64,000 nt of DNA from Bacillus sp. PK3_68 (lineage in GTDB: Bacteria; Bacillota; Bacilli; Bacillales; Domibacillaceae): NCBI RefSeq assembly GCF_003600835.1, contig NZ_NQYC01000001.1, positions 2,961,001-3,025,000 of the forward strand. Reading direction: 5' to 3'. Made by a program: the position numbers and the translations under genes. Shown one piece after another: positions 1 through 7,809 of the stretch. The notes under the pieces are model-generated. The model did not search any database and was not told where the DNA came from. It saw nothing but the letters and a program-made list of their open reading frames with translations. Positions within the stretch are counted from its first letter, which is position 1. The number at the start of each line of letters is the position of its first letter.

Positions 1-434
1 ATAAAGCAAAAGAAGCGATGAAAGAAAACGGATTGGAGCCGGTAGAAGTAACAGTTTCCGCCAGTTCAGAAGTAAAACAAGCAGCTGAAACGCTTGTTGG
101 ACGAGCGGATGTCCTTTATATCCCAAAAGACAATACGGTCGTTTCTGCCTTAGAATCAGTCATTACAGTAGCAAATGCCAAGAAGATCCCAGCATTTGTC
201 GGAGAAAGTGATTCAGTCAAACGGGGCGGATTTGCTTCTTACGGATTTGAATACCATGATCTTGGCTACTCAACAGGAAAAATGGCTGTTGAAATCCTTG
301 AAGGCAAAAAGCCAAGTGAAATTCCAGTAGGTGTTCCTGAGAACCTGGAGCTAGTTGTTAACAAGAAAACAGCTGATATTCTCGGTGTGAAATTAACAGA
401 GGAACAACAAAAGAAAGCTAAATTAGTAGAATAA
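1..434 (+). CDS. ABC transporter substrate-binding protein, TrpX-like (C-terminal part)
   Basis: The gene enters from the left edge: the frame is open from base 3, so the ATG at 18 is internal. About 143 C-terminal residues are visible. They match the extracytoplasmic substrate-binding family ABC_sub_bind (TrpX-like), with the family-typical stretches YIPKDNTVVSALESV, SVKRGGFASYGFEYHDLG and PENLELVVNKKTA. Such proteins deliver a small ligand to a membrane permease; aromatic amino acids are proposed for TrpX members, and the ligand here is unknown. The signal peptide and N-terminal lobe lie outside the window. No permease or ATPase follows, since a terminator comes directly after the stop, so this is the last gene of its operon or stands alone. 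Confidence 0.85.
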   Translation, partial: KAKEAMKENGLEPVEVTVSASSEVKQAAETLVGRADVLYIPKDNTVVSALESVITVANAKKIPAFVGESDSVKRGGFASYGFEYHDLGYSTGKMAVEILEGKKPSEIPVGVPENLELVVNKKTADILGVKLTEEQQKKAKLVE

Positions 435-442
435 AAGATGAG

Positions 443-481
443 AGTCCCCTGTAATCGTTCATTAGTTGCAGGGGATTTTTA
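443..481 (+). terminator. Intrinsic terminator after the substrate-binding protein gene
   Basis: The arms TCCCCTG (445-451) and CAGGGGA (469-475) flank a 17-base loop and run into ATTTTT. It closes the operon entering from the left edge. Confidence 0.75.
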
Positions 482-703
482 TCTGACAAAGAAATTTGGC
501 TGTTATAGTTCATTAGAGTAATTTTTAGAGAACTTTTTCTTTTGTTGTACGTATGAGTAAGTAGCCGAAAAAAAGGCAAAGATGATTAAAAATAACATGA
601 TTGTATGATAACAGAAAAGAGTTGCTGCATATACTTACAAGAATAGGGAAGAAAATAATCGTTGTTAGATAGCAATAGCGTGAAAGGGTGAAGAGAATAT
701 CCT

Positions 704-1387
704 GTGAAAGAATTTCATTGGAAAGATGCCATTCCATTAATTGAAGAAATTGAGGTACAAGCAGGTGAAGGGAATGTACCCGTAAAGGTCAGGAGTGTCC
801 CCGATAAATTGCGATGTATCGGGGAAGGAACTGACGCCGCCGTGTTTGTTCACTCCCTTAATCCGAAATATGCTTTTAAAGTGTATGCTAAGGGAAAAGA
901 GCACAAGAAGGAGAATGAAGTACGTGCCTATGAGAAGCTTGCCGGACTGCCATATTTCCCTGTTTTTTATGGTTCAGGAAGCCGATTTATTGTGATTAGT
1001 TTTGAACCAGGAATTCACCTATATGATTGTCTCGTAACAGGAACATATATTTCTCCCGAAGTGATTGGACAAGTTGACCAGGCAATAAGTGAGGCGAGGA
1101 AAGCAGGGTTAAACCCACGAGATATTCACTTGAAAAATATTATCTTGCAGGAAAATAGAGTAAAGCTGATCGATGTCTCAGAATACGTCAAACCGGGAAA
1201 TGATCAACGATGGGAGCATTTAAAAGAAGCCTATAGGCTTTATTATCCTATCATTGCTTCCAGACAAATATCCCCTAAGTTTTTAGAATTTGTGAAGGGG
1301 CAATATGAAAAGCAAAAATATAGCAACTTTTCTCTAAGAAGATTTGGCCGGCTGTTCACTGTTTTGCTGGAAAAGGAAAAGAGCTGA
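704..1387 (+). CDS. Serine/threonine protein kinase-like protein, YrzF family
   Basis: This 227-residue protein, read from GTG, looks like a compact protein kinase of the B. subtilis YrzF type. Kinase landmarks appear in order: a glycine-rich loop-like IGEGTDAAVF (about 39-48), the VAIK-like lysine in AFKVYAKG, a catalytic-loop-like NPRDIHLKNIIL, and the metal-binding KLIDVSEY in place of DFG. It is shorter than a canonical kinase domain and lacks an obvious activation segment, as is usual for YrzF and RIO-like bacterial kinases. No transmembrane segment or sensor domain is present, so it should be cytosolic. Substrate is unknown. It is a single-gene unit. The weak GGGTG ribosome site makes the exact start somewhat uncertain. 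Confidence 0.75.
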   Translation: MKEFHWKDAIPLIEEIEVQAGEGNVPVKVRSVPDKLRCIGEGTDAAVFVHSLNPKYAFKVYAKGKEHKKENEVRAYEKLAGLPYFPVFYGSGSRFIVISFEPGIHLYDCLVTGTYISPEVIGQVDQAISEARKAGLNPRDIHLKNIILQENRVKLIDVSEYVKPGNDQRWEHLKEAYRLYYPIIASRQISPKFLEFVKGQYEKQKYSNFSLRRFGRLFTVLLEKEKS

Positions 1388-1442
1388 CAGCTTCAACGTT
1401 TTAATTTTCTTTTTGAGAAAAATAGAGATGAAATATCAGGAA

Positions 1443-1457
1443 TGAAAATCATTATCA
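1443..1457 (+). promoter_or_regulatory. Fur box upstream of the heme monooxygenase remnant
   Basis: TGAAAATCATTATCA matches the Bacillus 7-1-7 Fur consensus TGATAATNATTATCA at 14 of 15 positions. It lies 26 bases before the hmoA-like start, as expected for an iron-repressed heme-degrading enzyme. Confidence 0.75.
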
Positions 1458-1482
1458 ATTAAAACAGGGAGAAATATTTTAA

Positions 1483-1819
1483 TTGGAAACGATTCATGTG
1501 TTTGTTCAAATGAGAACGATTAAAACAATTGAGGGCCATTCCAAGCAAGTGGTAGAACGATTCAGCTGTGAAGGCATCGTCGAAAAGCAGCCTGGATTTG
1601 TAGATCGCACAGTCATGGTAAAGAAAGTGAGACGTGGCGAAGAGGAAGTCATAGTAATGATTTGTTGGCAGTCTGAAGACGATTGGAAGCAGTGAGAAAA
1701 GAGCGATGCTCATATTGCCGGTCACAAGGCCAATCTATGAAAGCCAAAGCCTGACTATATAAGGCGCATTGTATTATGTAGAAACGGTTATTCAAGCAGC
1801 AGAACAAGCTTCCAAATAA
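1483..1819 (+). pseudogene. Broken heme-degrading monooxygenase (HmoA/IsdG-like, ABM fold)
   Basis: The intact first 70 residues (TTG start, GGGAG ribosome site) read as an antibiotic-biosynthesis-monooxygenase fold protein of the HmoA/HmoB heme-degrading group: HVFVQMRTI, VVERFSCEGIVEKQPGF, then EEVIVMICWQSEDDWKQ. The family continues with Trp-Glu-Lys-Ser, but here TGA (1693-1695) replaces the Trp codon. The frame then resumes as EKSDAHIAGHKANL, meets a second TGA, and continues KPKPDYI. A +1 shift near 1762 is then needed to read GALYYVETVIQAAEQASK to the TAA at 1817-1819. Two stops and a shift indicate genuine decay rather than one read error. A Fur box upstream supports an original role in heme iron acquisition. 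Confidence 0.8.
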
Positions 1820-1823
1820 AAAT

Positions 1824-1872
1824 AAAGCCTAGTCCAATACTCGTTATGTGATTGGACAGGCTTTGTTTTTAT
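1824..1872. terminator. Bidirectional intrinsic terminator
   Basis: AAAGCCTAGTCCAAT pairs with ATTGGACAGGCTTT around a 12-base loop, with U-rich tails on both strands. It separates the hmoA remnant from the converging lipoprotein gene. Confidence 0.8.
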
Positions 1873-1883
1873 AGGAAAGTGTC

Positions 1884-2375
1884 TTAAGAAGAGGATGATA
1901 CCTTTTCTTTAAAAGTGTTGATTTTTTCTACAGTTTCCTTAATTAAAGGTTTCATTTTTTCAGCATCGGGTTTGTCCTTTTTCGTTTCATCAATCAGCGG
2001 ATATAAGCTGTCCTCAATGTTTTTGTAATCGTCTGGATAGTTCTCTTCCACTTGTTCTTCAATATCATCCCATTTTTCTTCTACCTTTTTGCCAGTAGTT
2101 TGTAGCTGTTCAGCATTTTGTGGCACGGTATCGACGTTGCCCTGCAGCTCTTTTAGAGAAATGGATACTTCTTCAAGACCGCTCGGCAGATCAGCAGGTT
2201 TTTCTTCTTCCTTTTCCTTTGCCTCTTCTTCTTCTTCTTTCGTCGTTACCTGCTCTTTAGGCTCATCTGTGTTTGTTGAAGCAGGCTCAGCTGCCTCTTC
2301 CTTTTTGGATCCACAACCAGCTGCTATTAATAGCATAATTGTCATAACGGCTAATAAGTAAATGAATTTTCTCAT
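1884..2375 (-). CDS. Putative lipoprotein of unknown function
   Basis: The 163-residue protein starts with a lipoprotein signal peptide: MRK, a hydrophobic stretch and the lipobox IAAGC with Cys21 as the lipidation site. A low-complexity linker very rich in Glu, Lys and Thr (about 25-65) follows, then an acidic, probably helical domain (about 66-160) with little hydrophobic content. It should sit on the outer face of the membrane. I do not recognise a named family; coiled-coil lipoproteins of this build are common in Bacillus. It has a clear AGGAGTG ribosome site, stands alone, and converges on the terminator at 1824-1872. Confidence 0.75.
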   Translation of the reverse strand: MRKFIYLLAVMTIMLLIAAGCGSKKEEAAEPASTNTDEPKEQVTTKEEEEEAKEKEEEKPADLPSGLEEVSISLKELQGNVDTVPQNAEQLQTTGKKVEEKWDDIEEQVEENYPDDYKNIEDSLYPLIDETKKDKPDAEKMKPLIKETVEKINTFKEKVSSSS

Positions 2376-2445
2376 TTCACTCCTCCTTTGCCAATATCAT
2401 TCCCAGCTGCCATTTTCTTTAAACTCGGAGAAATGCATTCATCAA

Positions 2446-4342
2446 TCATATTGAAATATTTAATAAATCGCCCATTTTTTTTAACATTGAATCAATATAG
2501 GCTTTACTATAGTCATATCCGATAAGCGCCACCACTCTTCCAGTCTCATCTGTAATAGGGGCGAAGCTAGTTTTCCATTTTCCATAGCGGTCTTCATATA
2601 CTGATGTGACAGTCGCTTCTCCATTCATTGCTGAAGTTGCCACTTCCATGATTTCACTTGGACCTTCATAAATTTCACCCGGCTGGATAACGAACCCTTC
2701 ATCAGCCACAAGCGTAAGCATCCTCTTATCATCTAAAAATTCGAAAATGTATACCCATTGAATGGTTCCCTCTTGCTCTTGAATCATGGTCAGTTTTTTT
2801 TGCAGCTTTTGATAAGCCGGATTGGAGGGGATACATTCGTTTTTAATTGAACAATTTCTTCCGGCTGAATAATAGCTGCTGTGACAATAGCAATGGAACG
2901 CAGCCGCTTATCCAATTGTTCTTCAAGAATCCTTCTTTTATTGGAGGGAGAAAGGTTGGCATGGTGAATTTTTTCTCGTATTTTTTTGTATTTTCTACTC
3001 ATTGTCGGCTGGCTGATGTCCAGTACCCTAGCAGCCAGCTTTACTGATTTATATTGATCCATGGCCATTGTAATAAGCTGTTCTTCCACAAAATCTATCG
3101 CTTCCTGTAAAGGCATAAGCTGCTCAAAAACAGGAGGTGCCTTAACGATTTCTTTTTTCCAAGGGATAAGATGATGAATGGCAGGGGCATCTACTTCTGT
3201 TTTTCTGCTTGTGACAACAATACGTTCGATCATATTTTCAAGCTGCCGTACATTGCCAGGCCATGGGTAGATAGACAGCAGGTCAACGGCATCGGGAAGG
3301 ATATTAATTTGCTTCCGGTACATCTGATTATACTTTTGAGTGAAATAATAAATAAAATGAGGAATTTCCTCGATTCTCTCTCTTAGTGAAGGGATATGAA
3401 TGGGAACAACATTCAAACGGTAATAAAGGTCCTCTCGGAATTTGCCGTCCTCTACCATTTGCTCCAGCGACTTGTTTGTAGCTGCAATCACTTGAATATC
3501 AATTTTTTTCGGTTGAGATCCCCGAGCGGAGTGATCTCTCTTTCTTGAAGGGCCCGCAATAATTTCACTTGCAGCCCAAGCGGCATTTCAGCAATTTCGT
3601 CGAGAAAGAGAACGCCTTTATCAGCGATTTCGAATTTTCCGCGTGCGCCGCTCTTTTTTGCCCCGCTAAAAGCACCTTCTTCGTATCCAAATAATTCACT
3701 TTCTAGTAGGTTTTCAGGGATTGCGCCACAATTAACTGCCACGAATGGTTCATTTTTCCGAGACCCCATTTCATGAATCGCTTTCGCAATCACTTCCTTG
3801 CCTACCCCTGATTCACCTAACAATAGAACAGTGGAGGATACCACGGATACCATTTCAGCTGTATGAAGGACATCGATCATCTTCGGGCTGTGAGCGACAA
3901 GTGGAGAAGCAAGTTTTGCTGCAGCCATGTTATTTAAATCTGTTTCACTGGCTTCTTTTAGTCGATCCTCATTAAGATCTCTGAGCGCCCATATGAGTAA
4001 TTCACTTTTATCGGCAGTCGATACCGGAATAATAGTCATCAGTATTTTCTTGCCATTCCAGGATGTCTGCAGGGTAGAAGTCTTTTCTTTCTTTAATAGG
4101 TCTTTCATTGAGGGCTCTTCAAGAAATATTCTCTTTTCGAGCTCTAACAGGCTGGAGCCGACCATCTGATGAGGGGAGGCTTCCCACAATCCATTAATGC
4201 TGCCGGCCCTTTCTAAAATAATACCGTTTATATCGGTGATAAGAATTTCATTATAAATGGATAGAAGCATGGTTTTTAACGCATGTATCGTTTGGTGAAG
4301 CGTGTCTGCTGAAGGGGAGGATACAAACTGGTTACTCTTCAT
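2446..4342 (-). pseudogene. Sigma-54-dependent activator with TyrR-type HTH and C-terminal Cache-like domain (two frameshifts)
   Basis: Three consecutive reading frames make one activator of about 630 residues. Frame 1 (from ATG 4342, AAGGA site; GTG 4351 possible) holds a PAS-like sensor, then Walker [15 protein letters not shown] in place of the usual GAFTGA sigma-54 contact loop, and Walker [11 protein letters not shown]. Frame 2 resumes at IAATNKSLEQM and carries the arginine-finger region and a TyrR-type HTH (AARVLDISQPTMSRKYKKI). Frame 3 adds a domain ending in FAPITDETGRVVALIGYDYS, resembling Cache sensors. Restoring one T in the T7 run at 3503-3509 and one in the T5 run at 2840-2844 rejoins everything. 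Both breaks are homopolymer deletions, so a read error is as likely as decay. It is transcribed away from the permease and N-demethylase genes it probably controls. Confidence 0.85.
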
Positions 4343-4386
4343 TTCATGCACATCCTTATAAAAATGATAATTGACTAGAGAAATGA

Positions 4387-4423
4387 CATTTCAAAATTGA
4401 ATTAATATTTCGAAAATGAATCT
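4387..4423. promoter_or_regulatory. Candidate upstream activating sequence: tandem dyads before the permease promoter
   Basis: Two 18-bp elements of the form 6-N6-6 lie head to tail: CATTTC-N6-GAATTA (4387-4404) and TATTTC-N6-GAATCT (4406-4423), stepping by 19 bp. The layout is that of a TyrR box (6-N6-6), fitting the TyrR-type HTH of the divergently encoded activator. The downstream site ends 41 bp before the -24 element. The same pair type recurs before hemA at 6221-6257. Confidence 0.55.
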
Positions 4424-4463
4424 GACTATTGTTTTTAAATGGCTATTTTACTGCAATTTTCGC

Positions 4464-4480
4464 TTGGTACAATACTTGCA
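4464..4480 (+). promoter_or_regulatory. Sigma-54 promoter of the small ORF and permease
   Basis: TTGGTAC-AATAC-TTGCA has the -24/-12 layout with exact N5 spacing, one base off TTGGCAC. Transcription should start near 4492, ahead of the 60-residue ORF. Tandem dyads lie upstream. Confidence 0.85.
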
Positions 4481-4517
4481 ATTAGTTAAACATCGATCAT
4501 AAGAAGGAGTGAATTAT

Positions 4518-4700
4518 TTGAACAAGAAAAGTTTTATCCAAGAAAATATGAATTCCCAGAATCCATTTATCAAAAATTTATACACAGATCTTCACAGCCG
4601 GATTAATGACTTTGAAGAAGCAAACACTCGAATTGAAAAAATGAAGCTGATGGATGCAGGCGGTTCATTTGTTATTGTTGGCGCGATCGTTCTTTTTTAA
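4518..4700 (+). CDS. Small protein of unknown function preceding the permease
   Basis: A 60-residue ORF reads from TTG 4518, placed by the AAGGAG ribosome site 8 bases upstream; the GTG at 4509 overlaps that site and is rejected. The N-terminal 45 residues are polar and probably helical (LHSRINDFEEANTRIEKMK). The last 13 (GGSFVIVGAIVLF) are hydrophobic and could form a short membrane segment ending at the C-terminus. It is the first gene after the sigma-54 promoter and 74 bases ahead of the NCS1 permease, so it may assist that transporter. I do not recognise a family. Confidence 0.65.
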   Translation: MNKKSFIQENMNSQNPFIKNLYTDLHSRINDFEEANTRIEKMKLMDAGGSFVIVGAIVLF

Positions 4701-4774
4701 TAAGTGTCATTGTTTGAATGCAAGTTTTATTTTTTACTATACAACTAAAATGAAAAACTGTCAGGAGGTAAATT

Positions 4775-6214
4775 ATGAGTAACGAGAAATCAGCTATCTC
4801 CAAAGATGTCGCTTTTGGCTTTCTTCCCGCTCAGAAAAATGACCGGGTGTTCGGTCTCTGGGATCTGGTATTGATCCAGGTTGGCATCGGTGTTTCGTGT
4901 TTTTGTTTGCTTGTTGGCGGTTATACAGGCATGATCGTCAGCGCAAAAGAAGCCATGGCGACCATTTTATTCGGAAATGCCTTGCCGGTTTTGCTGATTG
5001 TACCCATCACTATTCTTTTTGCCCGCTACGGGGTGGATACTTTTATTGGTTTCCGTAGCTCGCTTGGTTATTTGGGGTCCAATATTTTTTATTTTGTTTT
5101 TATGGTATTAACAATCGGTTATATGTCAGTCGCTCTTTTCATGGCCGGCCAGGCAGTTGTAGAAATTGCTAGCCTGTTTCATCTTCCTGAGTTTTTTACA
5201 ACAAGAACAACAGGGGCGCCGCTCTTTGCTATTCTATTGTTTGCTGTTGCGTTTTTCGTTACATTTAAAGGTCCGCTCGTTATCCGTAAATTTAATTTAA
5301 TTGGTGTGCCAGCCATTTTATTAGTGATGTTCGGATTAATCTCTATTTTACTAGTAGGACAGGGTCTCGATAAAATTTTTGCATTAAATCCTGCTGAACC
5401 ATATGAAGAGCATTCTCGTTCGTTCGCAACTGCTCTTGAATTAAATATTGGATTGGGTTTTTCCTGGCTTCCTTACCTCGGCCAATACAGCCGGCTGGCA
5501 AAAACTGAAAAGGCTGCCTACAAAGCAGGCTTTTTAAGCTACGGTGTTCTCGTAAACGTAGCTGCCATTTTGGGAGCGCTTACGGCGCTGGTTGTAGCTT
5601 CTCTTGATCCAACAGATTGGATGTTTGCAATCGGCGGCACATGGATTGGATTAATTGGGCTTGTCCTGCTTACACTCGGTAATTTAACGGCGGTTATTTT
5701 TTTAATGTACTCCCAGGCGATCAGCTTCAAAACCGTTCTGCCCAAGAAATCGTGGTCCTTTGCTATGGCAACGGCTATCCCGACTGTTTTGTTGCTGCTC
5801 AGTTCCAGCTTCTATGACGCGTTTAATTCTTTCATTACAATTATTTCTTATATTATGGCTGTATTTGGCGGAATCGTGATTTCAGACTTTTTCTTTGTTA
5901 AAAAACAGCAAGTATCCATTCGTGACCTGTACGATACAAACGGCAACTATTTTTATTGGCGCGGAGTGAATCCCTCTGCTATTACAAGTTTTATTGCCGG
6001 CACGGCTGCCTACTGGCTGCTGTATAACCCGCTTCTTGACGCAGCAAGTGGATGGTTTCACTATATCACAGCTGGCATTCCTGCTTACTTTGCCGCAGGT
6101 ATCTGTTATTATATTTCGGCTAAATACATCTTTGCTTATGAAGTAGATCGCAAGGCGAGTAAATTTACACCAGCTACTGTAAAAGAGGCTCTTCCATATA
6201 AAGACAGTATGTAA
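4775..6214 (+). CDS. NCS1 family purine/cytosine-type permease
   Basis: A 479-residue integral membrane protein with about 12 hydrophobic segments. The N-terminal region (FGFLPAQKNDRVFGLWDL, then a TM1 rich in Gly) and the motif GFSWLPYLGQYSR in mid-protein are characteristic of nucleobase:cation symporter-1 carriers (CodB, PucI and related), which import cytosine, purines, hydantoins or vitamins with Na+ or H+. It has an AGGAGG ribosome site and follows a sigma-54 promoter and a small ORF. Its neighbours are the N-demethylase operon and its probable activator, so I infer import of a methylated nitrogen compound. The precise substrate cannot be read from the sequence. Confidence 0.85.
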   Translation: MSNEKSAISKDVAFGFLPAQKNDRVFGLWDLVLIQVGIGVSCFCLLVGGYTGMIVSAKEAMATILFGNALPVLLIVPITILFARYGVDTFIGFRSSLGYLGSNIFYFVFMVLTIGYMSVALFMAGQAVVEIASLFHLPEFFTTRTTGAPLFAILLFAVAFFVTFKGPLVIRKFNLIGVPAILLVMFGLISILLVGQGLDKIFALNPAEPYEEHSRSFATALELNIGLGFSWLPYLGQYSRLAKTEKAAYKAGFLSYGVLVNVAAILGALTALVVASLDPTDWMFAIGGTWIGLIGLVLLTLGNLTAVIFLMYSQAISFKTVLPKKSWSFAMATAIPTVLLLLSSSFYDAFNSFITIISYIMAVFGGIVISDFFFVKKQQVSIRDLYDTNGNYFYWRGVNPSAITSFIAGTAAYWLLYNPLLDAASGWFHYITAGIPAYFAAGICYYISAKYIFAYEVDRKASKFTPATVKEALPYKDSM

Positions 6215-6220
6215 CAAGCT

Positions 6221-6257
6221 GATTTCATATATGAATATTTATTTTATAAATGAATGT
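6221..6257. promoter_or_regulatory. Candidate upstream activating sequence: tandem dyads before the hemA promoter
   Basis: GATTTC-N6-GAATAT (6221-6238) and TATTTT-N6-GAATGT (6240-6257) repeat the motif found before the permease promoter, again stepping by 19 bp. The downstream copy ends 49 bp before the -24 element, about one helical turn farther than at the permease. Confidence 0.55.
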
Positions 6258-6306
6258 GAAAAAGGAAAGCAAGGCGTGGAAGTAGCTATTAAACTCTTTT
6301 TGTAAG

Positions 6307-6323
6307 TTGGCATGATTTTTGCT
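6307..6323 (+). promoter_or_regulatory. Sigma-54 promoter of the hemA/N-demethylase operon
   Basis: TTGGCAT-GATTT-TTGCT matches the -24/-12 consensus with N5 spacing. It lies 88 bases before the GTG start of hemA and is the only clear promoter ahead of the five-gene operon. Confidence 0.85.
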
Positions 6324-6411
6324 TTCTGAATAATGAGAATAGTTTTGTGAATATTTCTCGCCTTCGTAGCTAAAGTTTTCAACGGCTTCTTATGAGAAAG
6401 GGAGGGATGAA

Positions 6412-7761
6412 GTGTCTATTTTGGTCGTAGGGTTAAATCATGACAATGCGCCGCTGTCTATTAGGGAATCGCTTGCTTTTGAACGGGAGGAAAGAAAGCA
6501 GCTTATTCTTAAATTGAAAAATATTTTTGGTATCCACGAATGTGTGATTCTGACGACATGCAATCGAGTGGAAATCTATGCTTTAACAGAAAAAGAATTT
6601 CTACAGGTAGGAGAAAACATTCTTAAAAAAAGTCTGTGCGAAAAAGCAGGCGCAGATTCATACCTTGTAGCCGGAGCTCTTTATGTTAAACGGGAGCATG
6701 AAGCTGTTCGTCATTTATTTCGCGTGGTTTGTGGCCTTGATTCTATGATCATTGGTGAAACACAAATACTGGGGCAAGTAAAGCAAGCGTTTTTTGAAAG
6801 CATGGAAACAGGCGGAACAGGGCCAGTATTTAACCGCTTGTTTAAACAGGCTATAACAATGGCAAAAAAGGCTCATACAGAAACAGCCATTAGTGAGCAG
6901 CCTGTATCAGTCGGCTATGCTGCCGTTCAGTTATTGCAGCAGCAATGCGGCAGCCTGGCAGAAAAGAAGGTGGCCGTTCTTGGAGCAGGAGCAATGGGTC
7001 AGCTTGCCATTAAGCACTTAATAGCAGCCGGCTGCACGGATTTATTTCTCGTAAACCGTACGTTCAAGAAGGCTATCGCAGTGGCGGAACAGTTCTCCGG
7101 AACTGCTTGCCAATTTGATCAGCGGTTAGCTGTCATAAAGGAGATAGATATTCTTGTTTGCGCAGCAGAGACAGACCATTTTCTAATAGAGTATGAAGAA
7201 ATGGCTAACATCATCCGAACAAGAAAGAAACGCCCACTGCATATTGTCGATCTTGGGGTGCCGAGAAACGTTGACCTTTCTGTATCATCTATTGCAAATG
7301 TTTACTTGTTTGATGTTGACCATTTAAATGGCATTGTTCAATTCAATGTTCAGCAGCGGAGAGACGTAGCCCGGAAGATCACTGACATGATTGCAAAGGA
7401 CGTAGCTAGCTTCTATTCCTGGATTCATTTGCTGGAAGTGAATCCAGTGATCAGCGAGCTTAAGAAGAAGTCGGTGCAGATTCAGGAAGAAGCCTTCCGT
7501 CAGATTGAAAATAAACTGCCGAGTCTTTCAGAGAGGGAAAAGCGAGTCATCTACAAGTATGCAAAAATGATTGCCAGCCAGATGACTCATCAGCCTGTTA
7601 TCAAAATGAAAGAAATACTAGCAGAGACAAGCGGCAGCAAAAGGGAAGAATACTTACAGTTATTTACCCGATTATTCACATCAGAGAAATCGGAAGAAGA
7701 ACCGAGGAATCCTTTCGGAGATGGAGCGTTAAAAGAACTATTCCAAGAAACAGGCAGCTGA
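6412..7761 (+). CDS. hemA: Glutamyl-tRNA reductase (operon-borne copy)
   Basis: HemA reduces glutamyl-tRNA(Glu) to glutamate-1-semialdehyde with NADPH, the committed step of heme synthesis by the C5 route. This 449-residue protein has the catalytic motif TTCNR with Cys50, the substrate-domain sequence VCGLDSMIIGETQILGQVK, a Rossmann NADP site VLGAGAMGQLA near residue 191, and the C-terminal dimerisation helix. Length is normal for Bacillus HemA. It starts at GTG with a GGGAGGG site. Unlike the usual hemAXCDBL arrangement, no other heme biosynthesis gene follows; the next genes encode a heme-dependent N-demethylase. It is therefore probably a dedicated copy that raises heme supply when the sigma-54 promoter fires. 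A housekeeping hemA is expected elsewhere. Confidence 0.93.
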   Translation: MSILVVGLNHDNAPLSIRESLAFEREERKQLILKLKNIFGIHECVILTTCNRVEIYALTEKEFLQVGENILKKSLCEKAGADSYLVAGALYVKREHEAVRHLFRVVCGLDSMIIGETQILGQVKQAFFESMETGGTGPVFNRLFKQAITMAKKAHTETAISEQPVSVGYAAVQLLQQQCGSLAEKKVAVLGAGAMGQLAIKHLIAAGCTDLFLVNRTFKKAIAVAEQFSGTACQFDQRLAVIKEIDILVCAAETDHFLIEYEEMANIIRTRKKRPLHIVDLGVPRNVDLSVSSIANVYLFDVDHLNGIVQFNVQQRRDVARKITDMIAKDVASFYSWIHLLEVNPVISELKKKSVQIQEEAFRQIENKLPSLSEREKRVIYKYAKMIASQMTHQPVIKMKEILAETSGSKREEYLQLFTRLFTSEKSEEEPRNPFGDGALKELFQETGS

Positions 7762-7809
7762 TAGAAATTTTTTATTAATTATCTTTTTATATTGAAGGAG
7801 GACTTCCCT

